A DNA stretch of 63,358 nt from Planctomycetia bacterium (GTDB taxonomy: Bacteria; Planctomycetota; Planctomycetia; Pirellulales; Thermoguttaceae): the NCBI GenBank assembly GCA_030527205.1, contig JAUNBG010000019.1, positions 1 to 63,358 on the forward strand, in the 5' to 3' direction. The notes below the pieces were generated by a model. The model was given only the letters and a program-made list of their open reading frames with translations, was not told the DNA's origin and ran no database searches. The translations under genes and the position numbers were made by a program. This document shows, piece after piece, positions 8,871 to 17,922 of the stretch; the stretch's first letter is position 1; each line of letters begins with the position of its first letter.

Positions 8871-10256
8871 ATGAAAATAAGTCAATTAACGCGCCGGGAT
8901 TGGTTAAAATGCGTTGGTTTAGGAACAGGCGCAATGTTTGTTAATGCGGCAAACTTTGTCAGCGATTCTAAAGCAGATTTCGTTTATAAAGAAGATATGA
9001 CGTCTGGAGAACTTTTGGATGGTTCTCAAGCAACGCCTTGTCAATTGCAAAACGGAACGATTGTTCGACCGAAGTTCAATGTTCCTCAAATACATGAAAC
9101 GGACGTTTTGGTTATTGGCGGCGGACCAGCGGGAACGGTTGCGGCAATAGCCGCAGCAAGAGCAGGCGTTAAAACAACAATAGTTGAACGTTACGGATAT
9201 TTTGGCGGACTGTCAACCGGCGGACTCGTTTTGCATATTCTTGGTCATTGGACTATTGATAATGGTCAAAAAATTCAAGTTTGTCAGGGAATCGGCGAAG
9301 AAATGATGCAACGTCTGGAAGCATTTCCAAACGGCATTATCAAACGCGAATTTGGAAAAAATCCAACCATTGACGCAGAAGCCTATAAATATCTTCTCGT
9401 CGAAATGATAACCGAAGCCAATATTGATGTCTTTTTGCATTCCTGGGCAATCGACGCCATTATTGACGATGAAGTCGATTCTCAAACCGGAAATGCCATT
9501 CTTCGCGGAGTTGTCATTCAAACGAAGTTGGGGCCGCAAGCAATTCTTGCCCGACAAATCATTGACGCAACAGGAGACGGCGACGTCTTTTCAATGGCTG
9601 GCGCCGCTCATACGCAACGCTTATATTCGATTGGTTTGCCGCATCGTCTCGGGAATTTGGATCGAGTAACGCCAAACAAGAGCCCAAAACCTCGATTTTT
9701 GGGCGATGCGACGCCTGTTCCTGGCGTTCGTTGGGTTAATATGGGCGGGCCTGTTGCTGACGGAATTGATGTCAAAACGCTTTCCGAGCTTGAATTGAAA
9801 CATCGCAAGCAGATTTGGAAACAGGTTCAACAAATCAAAGCAACGCCCGGTTATGAAGAAGTCTATTTAATGGAAACCGCGTCGCAAATCGGAGTTCGTA
9901 TAACTCGGGTCATTGAAGGAATGAAAACATTAACCTTGGAAGACGCTCGCGCCAACAAACAATTTGACGATTGCATTGGAGTCGGCGGCGCTTGGAATGG
10001 GGATCATATTGGTTGGAGAATTCCTTTGGGCGCTCTGTTGCCGACGAACATTGAAAATCTGCTGACAGCCGGACGCAGTATATCTGGCGAACCCAAAATG
10101 TCCGACGTTATCCGAGTTATTCCCAATTGTTGGGTTTCTGGACAAGGCGCCGGTTGCGCCGCTGCCATTGCTGTTCAACAAGATTGTTTAGTTCGAAACG
10201 TTCCGATTGAACCTGTTCAACAACTTTTAAAAAATCAAAATGCGTATCTTTGTTAA
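8871..10256 (+). CDS. Tat-exported FAD-dependent oxidoreductase
   Basis: A 461-residue flavoprotein of the FAD_oxidored type. The N-terminus carries a twin-arginine signal (TRRDWLKCVGLGTG, residues 7-20), so it is probably exported folded with its cofactor. The dinucleotide-binding Rossmann motif DVLVIGGGPAG follows at about residues 78-88, with an acidic residue ending the second strand (IVERYGYFGG). A second conserved block, with ATGDGDV, lies near 235, and the C-terminal FAD-contact region (LLTAGRSISGEP) is near 400. The substrate cannot be deduced. The ATG at 8871 is preferred over the TTG at 8850 because AAAGGGA precedes it and the Tat motif then sits at the usual distance. The multihaem fusion protein upstream could accept its electrons; this is inference from adjacency. 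Confidence 0.88.
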   Translation: MKISQLTRRDWLKCVGLGTGAMFVNAANFVSDSKADFVYKEDMTSGELLDGSQATPCQLQNGTIVRPKFNVPQIHETDVLVIGGGPAGTVAAIAAARAGVKTTIVERYGYFGGLSTGGLVLHILGHWTIDNGQKIQVCQGIGEEMMQRLEAFPNGIIKREFGKNPTIDAEAYKYLLVEMITEANIDVFLHSWAIDAIIDDEVDSQTGNAILRGVVIQTKLGPQAILARQIIDATGDGDVFSMAGAAHTQRLYSIGLPHRLGNLDRVTPNKSPKPRFLGDATPVPGVRWVNMGGPVADGIDVKTLSELELKHRKQIWKQVQQIKATPGYEEVYLMETASQIGVRITRVIEGMKTLTLEDARANKQFDDCIGVGGAWNGDHIGWRIPLGALLPTNIENLLTAGRSISGEPKMSDVIRVIPNCWVSGQGAGCAAAIAVQQDCLVRNVPIEPVQQLLKNQNAYLC

Positions 10257-10414
10257 AAGTTCCCTGATTTTTCTGGATCATCCAAAATAAAACCAAAGAA
10301 TTGATCCTTGATTTTTTAAATTTCCAGTTATTTGTTTGCGGAAATCATAAAAACTCATTCAGACATTATTTGTTTTGAGTTGAGATTTTATTTTAAATGT
10401 ATTGAAAATATTTT

Positions 10415-10527
10415 AGGAAGTTCTAAAAACCTGTTTTTAGCAATAAACTCAATTTGGAAAACGTCACGGAAACCAGTCCCTGCGGACGAGACGTCCCTGT
10501 TCCCTGCGGTTCTTTAGAACTTCTTTT
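10415..10527 (+). repeat. MITE-like element, family A, copy 1
   Basis: Starts AGGAAGTTCTAAAAACC and ends with an imperfect inverted copy (GGTTCTTTAGAACTTCTT). The centre has GCGGACGAGACGTCC, the damaged form of the palindrome seen in copy 3. It occupies much of the 351-bp gap between the FAD oxidoreductase and the aminotransferase. Confidence 0.8.
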
Positions 10528-10607
10528 TTGTTTCTCTGAAAAAGCCTTGATTGTTCTTGAAAACAGTCACGAAATACAAGATCGGATAAGTTGATCTGGA
10601 GTCATTA

Positions 10608-11777
10608 ATGAAAGTTCCCTATTGCAGAGTTTATTGCGACGGTCATGAACTTGAATATGTTCGTCGAGTCTTGGAATCCGGTTGGTTGACAACGGCTCAT
10701 GTTTGTTTCGAATTTGAACAAAAAATGGCCGATTTTATTGGTTGTCGATATTCTTGCGCGGTTAATTCCGCAACAGCAGCTCTGCATTTGGCCGCTGAAG
10801 CATTAGAGATTGGAGAAAATGATCTCGTTTTTGTTCCCTCGATGACCTTTGCTGCTTCGGCGGAAATCATCGTTCATCTTCAAGCTCGCCCTGTTTTTCT
10901 TGATACGGAATATCGAACGAATCTCATTACTCCCGAAATCCTTGAAGAAGGGATTCGAAAAAATCCGAATGCGAAAGCATTGATCCTTGTTCATTACGGG
11001 GGGCAATCAGCCCGAATCGATGAAATTCAGGAAATCTGCCGAGCTCATCATATCAAATTGATCGAAGACGCGGCTCACGCATTTCCTTCCAAATATCAAG
11101 ATCGTTATATTGGCTCTTTCGGCGACGCAACCTGTTTCAGTTTTTATGCCAATAAAACGATAACAACGGCAGAAGGCGGAATGCTCTGCACGAATTCGGA
11201 AAATATTTACAAACGCGCCAAAATCATGAGACTTCATGGAATCAATCGCGACGTTTGGGATCGTTATACCGGAAACGCTTCCAAATGGGAATATGACGTT
11301 GTTGCGGCTGGTTATAAATATAATATGACCGACATTCATGCCGCCATTGGCCTGGCTCAACTTGAACGAGCCGAAGAAATGCGGCAACAACGTCAATTTT
11401 GCGCTGAGTTTTATTATCGAGAACTGGCCGATTCTGTCGAAATTGATCTCCCGGTCTGTTATGTTCCTCATGAAGACCATTCCTGGCACATATTTCAAAT
11501 CGTTCTAAATGATCAATGTCCCTTAAAACGTTCCGACGTTCTTCAACAATTGAGCGACGCTGATATTGGTTTTTCGATTCATTATAAACCGTTGCATCAA
11601 ATGACCTTTTATAAAGAAAAATATCATTTGAATCCAGAAGATTTTCCAAATGCAGAGAAAACCTGGCAAAGAACCATTTCTCTTCCGATTTATGCAAGAA
11701 TGACGTCAGACGAGCTCGAATATGTTTGCAAAACCTTGAAAAAAATTTTGAAAAGCGGTTATTCCAAAGTCCGTTAA
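10608..11777 (+). CDS. DegT/DnrJ/EryC1/StrS-family PLP-dependent aminotransferase
   Basis: A 389-residue fold-type I PLP enzyme of the sugar aminotransferase family, of normal length. Visible signatures are the substrate-loop start near residue 25 (LESGWLTTAH), the cofactor-binding NSATAALHLA near 48, the aspartate block LIEDAAHAFPSKY near 155, and the Schiff-base lysine at about residue 183 in NKTITTAEGG. Members transaminate nucleotide-linked keto-sugars to amino sugars for O-antigen, capsule or glycan decoration. Some act in other pathways, and the sequence does not show which. No sugar-modifying genes flank it, so the substrate stays open. GGAG lies 6 bp before the ATG at 10608. Confidence 0.92.
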   Translation: MKVPYCRVYCDGHELEYVRRVLESGWLTTAHVCFEFEQKMADFIGCRYSCAVNSATAALHLAAEALEIGENDLVFVPSMTFAASAEIIVHLQARPVFLDTEYRTNLITPEILEEGIRKNPNAKALILVHYGGQSARIDEIQEICRAHHIKLIEDAAHAFPSKYQDRYIGSFGDATCFSFYANKTITTAEGGMLCTNSENIYKRAKIMRLHGINRDVWDRYTGNASKWEYDVVAAGYKYNMTDIHAAIGLAQLERAEEMRQQRQFCAEFYYRELADSVEIDLPVCYVPHEDHSWHIFQIVLNDQCPLKRSDVLQQLSDADIGFSIHYKPLHQMTFYKEKYHLNPEDFPNAEKTWQRTISLPIYARMTSDELEYVCKTLKKILKSGYSKVR

Positions 11778-11852
11778 GGACAATAAACATCGTTTTCCGT
11801 TCGTTTGATTATAAAATCCTTCTTTAATTTCTGTTGTTCCGATTCAAAACGA

Positions 11853-12635
11853 TCATTTTTCCTGATCCAAATTCCATTGATGAATGCTGCAAAGAAGCAA
11901 ATCGGGATTATAGGAATTGGACCATTTCATTTTTTGAGCCAGCCGACTTGACAAAGGATAAGCAATTTCCCAACGGCGTTGTTGCGAAACCGCAGTCCGT
12001 CGATGAACATAAACCGAAAGAGCCCGACTTAATTCTGGAGAAATCTCAAAATCAGCCGGGATTCTTTCGATCATTGTTTTGATTTCCGGATGTTTAAATC
12101 GAATAATCGCTCGATTCTTTTTTTCTGACTCTTCCATAACAACCAAAGTTCGCGCTGCAATATCTCCCAAACGCATCATTTTTGAATTGCAGCCCATAAA
12201 GAGAATAAGGAATGGGCCAAGCACAAAATCAGCCGAGCGAATGATATTTCTTAATATTGCTTGTTGATAATGAATTGGTTGCCCGTCAATTGACAAAACG
12301 CGAATCCCAAATATCATTTTGCCAAAAGTTTGACCATTGAATATTGATTCTAATGCTGCATTTCCAAACCAAAAAACAATAAAACTGATAACAAAAAGGA
12401 AACCGTCAATATAATAGACGAATACATTGTCGTTATTTGGGAGATATTTGATTATCGCGACATAAAGAAATAACAACATAATAAAAAATAATCCCATAAA
12501 CATGAAATCAAGTATAAACGCCTGCATTCGCAGAAATGGACCAGCAAGTCGATAAGAGAAACGAATATTTTCCGGCGTTACAACTTCGATTTTTGTGTCG
12601 AGTTGATTATTATCGTTTTTATTATTCATAATCAT
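11853..12635 (-). CDS. RDD-domain membrane protein
   Basis: An RDD-family protein of about 260 residues. The diagnostic first helix region reads YRLAGPFLRMQAFILDF, with the R..D pattern that names the family. Three further hydrophobic helices follow (about 45-75, 85-105 and 140-165), then a long soluble C-terminal tail rich in Arg and Glu. RDD proteins are small inner-membrane proteins; a few have been linked to ion transport, but most are uncharacterised. The ATG at 12635 is chosen; an ATG at 12629 is almost as good and the TTG at 12659 is unlikely. The gene converges on the aminotransferase gene, with 75 bp between their stops. Confidence 0.82.
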   Translation of the reverse strand: MIMNNKNDNNQLDTKIEVVTPENIRFSYRLAGPFLRMQAFILDFMFMGLFFIMLLFLYVAIIKYLPNNDNVFVYYIDGFLFVISFIVFWFGNAALESIFNGQTFGKMIFGIRVLSIDGQPIHYQQAILRNIIRSADFVLGPFLILFMGCNSKMMRLGDIAARTLVVMEESEKKNRAIIRFKHPEIKTMIERIPADFEISPELSRALSVYVHRRTAVSQQRRWEIAYPLSSRLAQKMKWSNSYNPDLLLCSIHQWNLDQEK

Positions 12636-12811
12636 CCAATCTCGATTAAAATAAAACAATCAGATAAAAACTGATTGTTTTTGGTTTCTTGACTTATTGG
12701 ATTCCGAAAAATCAATGAAGAATTTCCTTTTTTTCGCTCATTTCGCTCAAATGTTACGAATATTTATTGTTGGCAAGCGTCAAAAAAATTTCCGTAACAA
12801 TGTCAAAACCA

Positions 12812-14920
12812 TTAAGGAATCAGCGGCGAGATTTTTAATGAAGAAACATTCATTTTATCAAAGGATTCGTTTTTCATCAATAATTCTCGAGTTTTCATTT
12901 TGGGAAGCGTATCGATAACAGCGCGGCAATGATTGACACAAAGATCGATTAAATCGTCTTTAATAATAATATCCAACTCAATTTTGCCGTCCGACATATC
13001 AACGCGTTCCAATTTAAACTGATTGAGATAAACCGCCCGTTCGCTAAAAACGACTCGAATGGAACGCTCGGCATCATATTTTAAAGACCAATCGCGCAAA
13101 CAGTTTTGTTGGTTCGCATCAAAATCCAACTCAATTTGAACTCGCATTTCGCCCGGAAGATCCGACCATTTTTGATCAAGATTTCGAATATTCTTTTCGT
13201 CGACAACAGGCAATTCAGTTTGAGGAATCATTTCGGGAACAAATTTTTCGCCAAGAGTTCCGTCTTCATATCGAATCAACTCATGAAAAACGGCATGACC
13301 GCCAAAACCGTGCTCCCGGGACCAAGCGCAGATGATTCGCCTTCCGTCTTTAAAAGGAGCAGTTTTGGGAACGTTGACGATTCCTGGCATCAAAATATTC
13401 GGTTTATCCGGAACAATCCAAGGGCCGGTTGCCGAATCGGAAACAAGATAAAAACCGTTGAGATGATTGGCGATGAGATAATATTGATCGCCCCATTTAA
13501 ACCAATCCGGACATTCCGGCTGACCGCTATAAGGCGTATAAACCGGATCAACAACGTTCCAGGATTTCAAATCTTCAGAAACAGCTTGCGCCCAACAACC
13601 TTTTCCATAATAATCATTCGTTATATACATATGGAACAATTTGGTTTCTGGATCTTGAAAAACAACCGGGTCTCGCGTTCCGCTGCCATAACCTTCCGGA
13701 AGAAGAAAAAGCGGCTCGTAACCTTCTTTTTCGAAATGAATACCGTCTTTGCTTGTTGAAACGCAAATCAACCCAAATGTTTGATGTTCCTGACCGTCCG
13801 GCGTTCTAAATTGAACCGCTCGATTGGCATAAAATGCGTAATATATTCCGTCATGATAAAAAACGGAGCCTGTACAAATCGAACCTTCATTTTGATTGTC
13901 GATCGGAACAACAAAGGGTTGATGCTCCCAATGAATCAAATCGGTTGACGTTGCTTGAATCCATTGATGAGCTCCGAGTCCGTTTTTCGCGCTATGATGA
14001 TTTTTGTCCAGCAAATACATAAAATGAAAAACGCCGTCAACGCAAAACGGCATGCAATCGCCAACGCCATATTGATTTGGCGGTTGCCAATATTGAAGCG
14101 ATTCTCCGTTTCCGCGATCAGTTCGTTGACGCGAATCGATTTTCCCGGAACCGCCAGATAACTCAACAATTTCGTCATCAGAAAGAGCGCGATTCCAAAT
14201 CGCCGCATGATCCAAATCCCCTCGAAAACCGCCGCGAGCCTGCGTTGCTGTATCATATTGACCGCCGATTAAAAGAGGAATATCGGAAATACGAAGTTCG
14301 CCAAGAACAAAATCTTCATCGACGCAACGGCCATCGACAAAAAGTTCAAGTTTCGCGCTATTGACCCGACAGACGAGATCATGCCAATCGGTTGGCGCTG
14401 TTTGGGGATTTCTCATTTCAGAAAAATGAGCTTTTCCAGAAAGGATATTTTTATTTTCGGTTGTTCCGACTTCCGCTCCCAAATAACCGCCAATACAAAA
14501 GATATTATATTCAAGTATTTCATGACCGCCATGTTTGGAAAAAACAGGACAATCCCATTTTCCGGAAGGATCGCGAAGCCTCAAGCAAATGGTCAATTCT
14601 TGACCGTCGATTTTCAATTCATTTTGAGCGCCGAGATCCGCGGACAAATAACTGTTATTTCCGAAACGAACGAATTTTCCGTCGCCGCCTCGAATTTTGG
14701 ACTCTTCGATTTCGTCCGCCGTTGCCATTGAAATGCCCAAATGAACGTCTCCATGAATAGACAGTCGGCTATTTTCGCCATTAACATCATTCAAATTGTC
14801 GAAATGCCAAACAGCAATCGCGTCATCCAACGGCGAAACGGCAATGACAACTTGATTCATGAAGATAAAAAAGCAGATAAAACAGCAATTCGCAATCCAT
14901 AATTTCCATTTATTTCGCAT
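12812..14920 (-). CDS. Exported GH32-like glycosidase with N-terminal LamG-type domain
   Basis: A 702-residue secreted protein. It has a signal peptide (residues 1-28), a LamG/concanavalin-like sandwich (about 35-255), a five-bladed propeller of the GH32 type (about 270-600) and a short C-terminal sandwich. All three clan GH-J catalytic signatures are visible: the nucleophile position at D288 (GVGDCMPF), the RDP motif at 416-418 and the acid/base ECPD at 469-472. Family 32 enzymes hydrolyse beta-fructosides such as inulin, levan or sucrose. The first motif differs clearly from the classical NDPNG, so another glycoside is possible. AAAGGGAC precedes the ATG. No sugar transporter or other glycosidase is adjacent. 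It probably acts in the periplasm or outside the cell. Confidence 0.78.
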   Translation of the reverse strand: MRNKWKLWIANCCFICFFIFMNQVVIAVSPLDDAIAVWHFDNLNDVNGENSRLSIHGDVHLGISMATADEIEESKIRGGDGKFVRFGNNSYLSADLGAQNELKIDGQELTICLRLRDPSGKWDCPVFSKHGGHEILEYNIFCIGGYLGAEVGTTENKNILSGKAHFSEMRNPQTAPTDWHDLVCRVNSAKLELFVDGRCVDEDFVLGELRISDIPLLIGGQYDTATQARGGFRGDLDHAAIWNRALSDDEIVELSGGSGKIDSRQRTDRGNGESLQYWQPPNQYGVGDCMPFCVDGVFHFMYLLDKNHHSAKNGLGAHQWIQATSTDLIHWEHQPFVVPIDNQNEGSICTGSVFYHDGIYYAFYANRAVQFRTPDGQEHQTFGLICVSTSKDGIHFEKEGYEPLFLLPEGYGSGTRDPVVFQDPETKLFHMYITNDYYGKGCWAQAVSEDLKSWNVVDPVYTPYSGQPECPDWFKWGDQYYLIANHLNGFYLVSDSATGPWIVPDKPNILMPGIVNVPKTAPFKDGRRIICAWSREHGFGGHAVFHELIRYEDGTLGEKFVPEMIPQTELPVVDEKNIRNLDQKWSDLPGEMRVQIELDFDANQQNCLRDWSLKYDAERSIRVVFSERAVYLNQFKLERVDMSDGKIELDIIIKDDLIDLCVNHCRAVIDTLPKMKTRELLMKNESFDKMNVSSLKISPLIP

Positions 14921-15503
14921 AAAAGTCCCTTTCTAATCATTTTTTTGATCGGTTTTCAAATTGTTGATCCCAACTTTGTCTTTCATATCGAAACTGAAAT
15001 GGACAACAAGATTGCCCCTTGAAACTGCTGACTTTATCGGAATTATGCCCCCAATTATCCCAGACTAACAGGTTTAACCATACAAACCGGCAATACAAAA
15101 CAGATTTTATAATGCTGGCGTTTAGATTTTTCCGCTTCGCCGCCGCATAATCTTTGGTAATGCGGCTCCATAAATCGCCGCATTTCGAAACAATTTAAGG
15201 AAAACATCTATAAAACAGAATCCGATGAAAAAAACCTGACCTTCATATCGGTTCGATATTTATTCGTTTATTTGGCTGGAGTGACGACAAGATCGCAAGT
15301 CGTTTTTCCTTAAGCAGAACAGATCAAGCCGTCTTTTTTCGGAAATTTAAAGTTTCTTCAATCAACAGTTTGGGATTTTGAGTTATTTGTTCTGATTCTG
15401 CCGATTTTTCTTCCGAAGGGTCAAAAGACAATTCTTCGATCATTTTCTCAACAGAGCGCGTTTAAGAAGAAAAGGAAAACGGACGCTCAAATCTGTTTTG
15501 ATT
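14921..15503. other. 583-bp intergenic stretch
   Basis: No coding signal. Bases about 14998-15065 (AATGGACAACAAGATTGCC and onward) resemble the 5' part of family C. The rest, including a GC-richer patch at 15128-15190, shows nothing I can name. Confidence 0.4.
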
Positions 15504-16421
15504 TCAAGGTTCTTCAGTCAACTTTTTTTTCGACAGTTCTTCAAAACTTGGAAACTGATAAAGTTGACCGTCATGTTGCGTCACGAGGAGTCGAATGACA
15601 AGAATCTTTTGCTCGAGATCATCGTCCCCTCTTGAAAAATAATAGTTTCCAAGTCGTTTATATTTATTATCCAAGGCGCCCATAACAAGAAACTGACCAG
15701 GCCGAAGATAAAGCGAACATTTAAGATCGTCGAATGTTTTGGTTGGTTGTTCCGAAACGCGAATGAGTTGACCATGCTGATATTTCGTTACTAATTGTTG
15801 CGACCCATATTGAATAAGCGGCGTAATATTCAGGCGAACAGAACCGTCAGGAATCAGATCGGACGAAACAGTCAGCGATGGACGCGCATTATCATAATTT
15901 TTCGCTTTTAAATCTCCGTCGTCATAAACCAGAATGGGAATCGACGGAATAAGTTCATTTTGAATTTCAATGACGCTTTTGATTCCGGCTCTTAATGTAT
16001 ATGGTTTCGACGAAGAAAACGAAGTCGATTCTTCATCGGAAACAATGATTTCCTCTTCAATGCTTTGACGCAAAGGTTTTCCTTTCAACATCAAAAGCTG
16101 CGAAAGGGAATCGGGAATTGACGCTCCGATAATGCCTGCTCGAAATCCTGCCTGATTGATTTTTTTACGAAATTCCCAATCAAGTTCTTGTTCGTCGACG
16201 TCGTTCCAAAGCGATTGAAGAATCTCGCGATTCTGATAAGGGACTCGAACGATTATAACGTCTATTGTAACCGATTTTGGCGGAAGAACAACTCGTTCGA
16301 GTTTTTTTGTCTCAAAAGTCCTGTCTTCTTCTGTTAGATTCGATTTTAACGGAAGACATGAAGTCAACGCTCCTGTTAAAATAACGAAAATAAAACAAAT
16401 AGCTCGATTCGGCAATATCAT
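15504..16421 (-). CDS. Putative lipoprotein of unknown function
   Basis: A 305-residue protein beginning with a lipoprotein signal peptide whose lipobox reads LTSC (cysteine near residue 18), so it should be lipid-anchored. The soluble part contains a segment starting VVLPPKSVTIDVIIVRVP and a C-terminal beta-rich region (LTVSSDLIPDGSVRLNITPLI, then LRPGQFLVMGAL). That region faintly recalls beta domains of secretin-type or pilus-assembly proteins, but I cannot assign a family. The ATG at 16421 is chosen over the longer frame because a promoter occupies 16483-16511 and the lipoprotein signal starts exactly here. Confidence 0.72.
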   Translation of the reverse strand: MILPNRAICFIFVILTGALTSCLPLKSNLTEEDRTFETKKLERVVLPPKSVTIDVIIVRVPYQNREILQSLWNDVDEQELDWEFRKKINQAGFRAGIIGASIPDSLSQLLMLKGKPLRQSIEEEIIVSDEESTSFSSSKPYTLRAGIKSVIEIQNELIPSIPILVYDDGDLKAKNYDNARPSLTVSSDLIPDGSVRLNITPLIQYGSQQLVTKYQHGQLIRVSEQPTKTFDDLKCSLYLRPGQFLVMGALDNKYKRLGNYYFSRGDDDLEQKILVIRLLVTQHDGQLYQFPSFEELSKKKLTEEP

Positions 16422-16482
16422 GAGTCCAAAACTTTCCAACAATCCAAGCAAAACTCTGTCGTTCTTATAATTTAAGATCAAT

Positions 16483-16511
16483 ATAATAACAACGTCTGTT
16501 TTTTGTGTCAA
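16483..16511 (-). promoter_or_regulatory. Sigma-70-type promoter for the lipoprotein gene
   Basis: On the minus strand TTGACA (16506-16511) and TATTAT (16483-16488) are separated by exactly 17 bases. The -10 box ends about 60 bp before the lipoprotein ATG. Both boxes and the spacer are near-consensus. Confidence 0.65.
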
Positions 16512-16571
16512 GAGAGAATTGAAAAGAGAGAGCTGACTAGGAAAGACGGTTCAAAATAATTCTCAAATCTG

Positions 16572-16625
16572 TCGAAAAAACCGAAATTTTCGCAAGCCCG
16601 GCAACGCTTGGGAATCAAAAAAAGC
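16572..16625 (-). repeat. Dispersed degenerate repeat, family C (inverted)
   Basis: Read on the minus strand it gives AAGCGTTGCCGGGCTTGCGAA then AATTTCGG, the centre of the family consensus. Flanking parts are too decayed to place. Confidence 0.45.
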
Positions 16626-16668
16626 GAAGCCGGTTGTTCTTTCAAGTTGTTGCAAAAAATTCGAAAAA

Positions 16669-17700
16669 TCAGCTGTTCGAGGCTCGATTCCCAACATTGA
16701 TCTGTACGAATTTCTGAAAAATCATAGCAAAAAGAAGCGATAAAAGGAAAACAGCAAAAGGAAGGAGATTCGAAATAAAAATGTTAAAATGAACAGAATG
16801 GTCAATAAAGTTAAAAAGATCAATGAAAACCGGATGAATAATATAAATCATTAAGGAATATTGAAATCCTATTTGACTGACGACTGAGTTTTTGCTCAAT
16901 TCCGGATAAGAAATCGCCAAAAGAAAAATAGAAGCCGTTAAAAAGGGAAGAAAAATGAAAAAATCAGTAACCCCGTTCGGATTGAATCGCAAATGAATCT
17001 CGTTTTCACAAACAATAATGCAATAAAAAATAAATATTAGCGCAATAAGCATTCTTTTGTTCAATAATTGTTCGATTTTTGCCTGATGATTTCTTATAAA
17101 AATACCGAGATAAAAGTAAGGAACGCCAACGAACAAAACATTACGAACCGCCGTCCAGGGAAGATTATGTCCAGTCAGGAAAAAGAAATATTTCCCCAAT
17201 ATAATATTGAGTCCAAAAAGAATTGGAACGATGGCCAAGACAGCATTAATCCAATGAAGACGCCGAACGAAAAAAGTCAAAATCAAACAATAAAGAAGCG
17301 TTCCCAGAAACCAAAGAGACCCCTCAAATTGCGAAGAATTCAAAAGGAAAAAGGTCGCGATTCGTTGCAATGAAAAACAATCGAATATATAATGGCTCAC
17401 ATTTTCGTTCGCCAAAAACTTTATGGAAATATGATAAATAAAAAAGAAAAGGTTGGAATATAAAACCAAAAATGCGATCTTTCGAATCTGCCGTTGGGCA
17501 AAGCCGTCCCGATTTTTCAACGATTCATTAAAATATCCCGAAACCATAAAGAAAAAAGGAACCGCAGTCCGACATATCGGGAAAAAAAACTCCCAAATCT
17601 CGCTTCGAAACGGAATATGATTACAAACGACCAAAAATGCCATAATTGCTCGCAAAAAATCGATACAATAATTTCTGTTTGAATTCAATTTGGCCTCCAT
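16669..17700 (-). CDS. Acyltransferase 3 family membrane protein
   Basis: A 343-residue integral membrane protein of the acyltransferase 3 family. It has about ten hydrophobic helices and the typical N-terminal block (NYCIDFLRAIMAFLVVCNHI, residues 10-29) with the conserved Arg and His thought to be catalytic. It then has AVPFFFMVSGYF, the usual second signature. Family members O-acylate extracellular or lipid-linked sugars, for example in O-antigen, peptidoglycan or exopolysaccharide. The substrate is not shown here. The gene lies alone between a lipoprotein gene and dnaB, with 222 bp to the latter. Confidence 0.88.
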   Translation of the reverse strand: MEAKLNSNRNYCIDFLRAIMAFLVVCNHIPFRSEIWEFFFPICRTAVPFFFMVSGYFNESLKNRDGFAQRQIRKIAFLVLYSNLFFFIYHISIKFLANENVSHYIFDCFSLQRIATFFLLNSSQFEGSLWFLGTLLYCLILTFFVRRLHWINAVLAIVPILFGLNIILGKYFFFLTGHNLPWTAVRNVLFVGVPYFYLGIFIRNHQAKIEQLLNKRMLIALIFIFYCIIVCENEIHLRFNPNGVTDFFIFLPFLTASIFLLAISYPELSKNSVVSQIGFQYSLMIYIIHPVFIDLFNFIDHSVHFNIFISNLLPFAVFLLSLLFAMIFQKFVQINVGNRASNS

Positions 17701-17922
17701 TTCTATCCATTTTTAAATCGCCATCGATCTCTCAATTTGATCTGTTCTCCGATTTTGTTTAATGATCGAATCGATATTGATTTTTGCTGCTTAAACTCAA
17801 TTCAGACAGCAATTTTATGATTTTATTACAAAAACGATTCCTTGTTGTCAGGTTTTCGAAGAAAAAAGTTGTCATTGGCAACAAACAGAATAAACAGAAC
17901 GTCAAGCAATTCTCAACATTGA

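Noticed and set aside
13106-13759. 217-codon frame opposite the GH32-like gene
   Set aside because: Shadow of the GH32 gene, with basic low-complexity peptide and no start signal.
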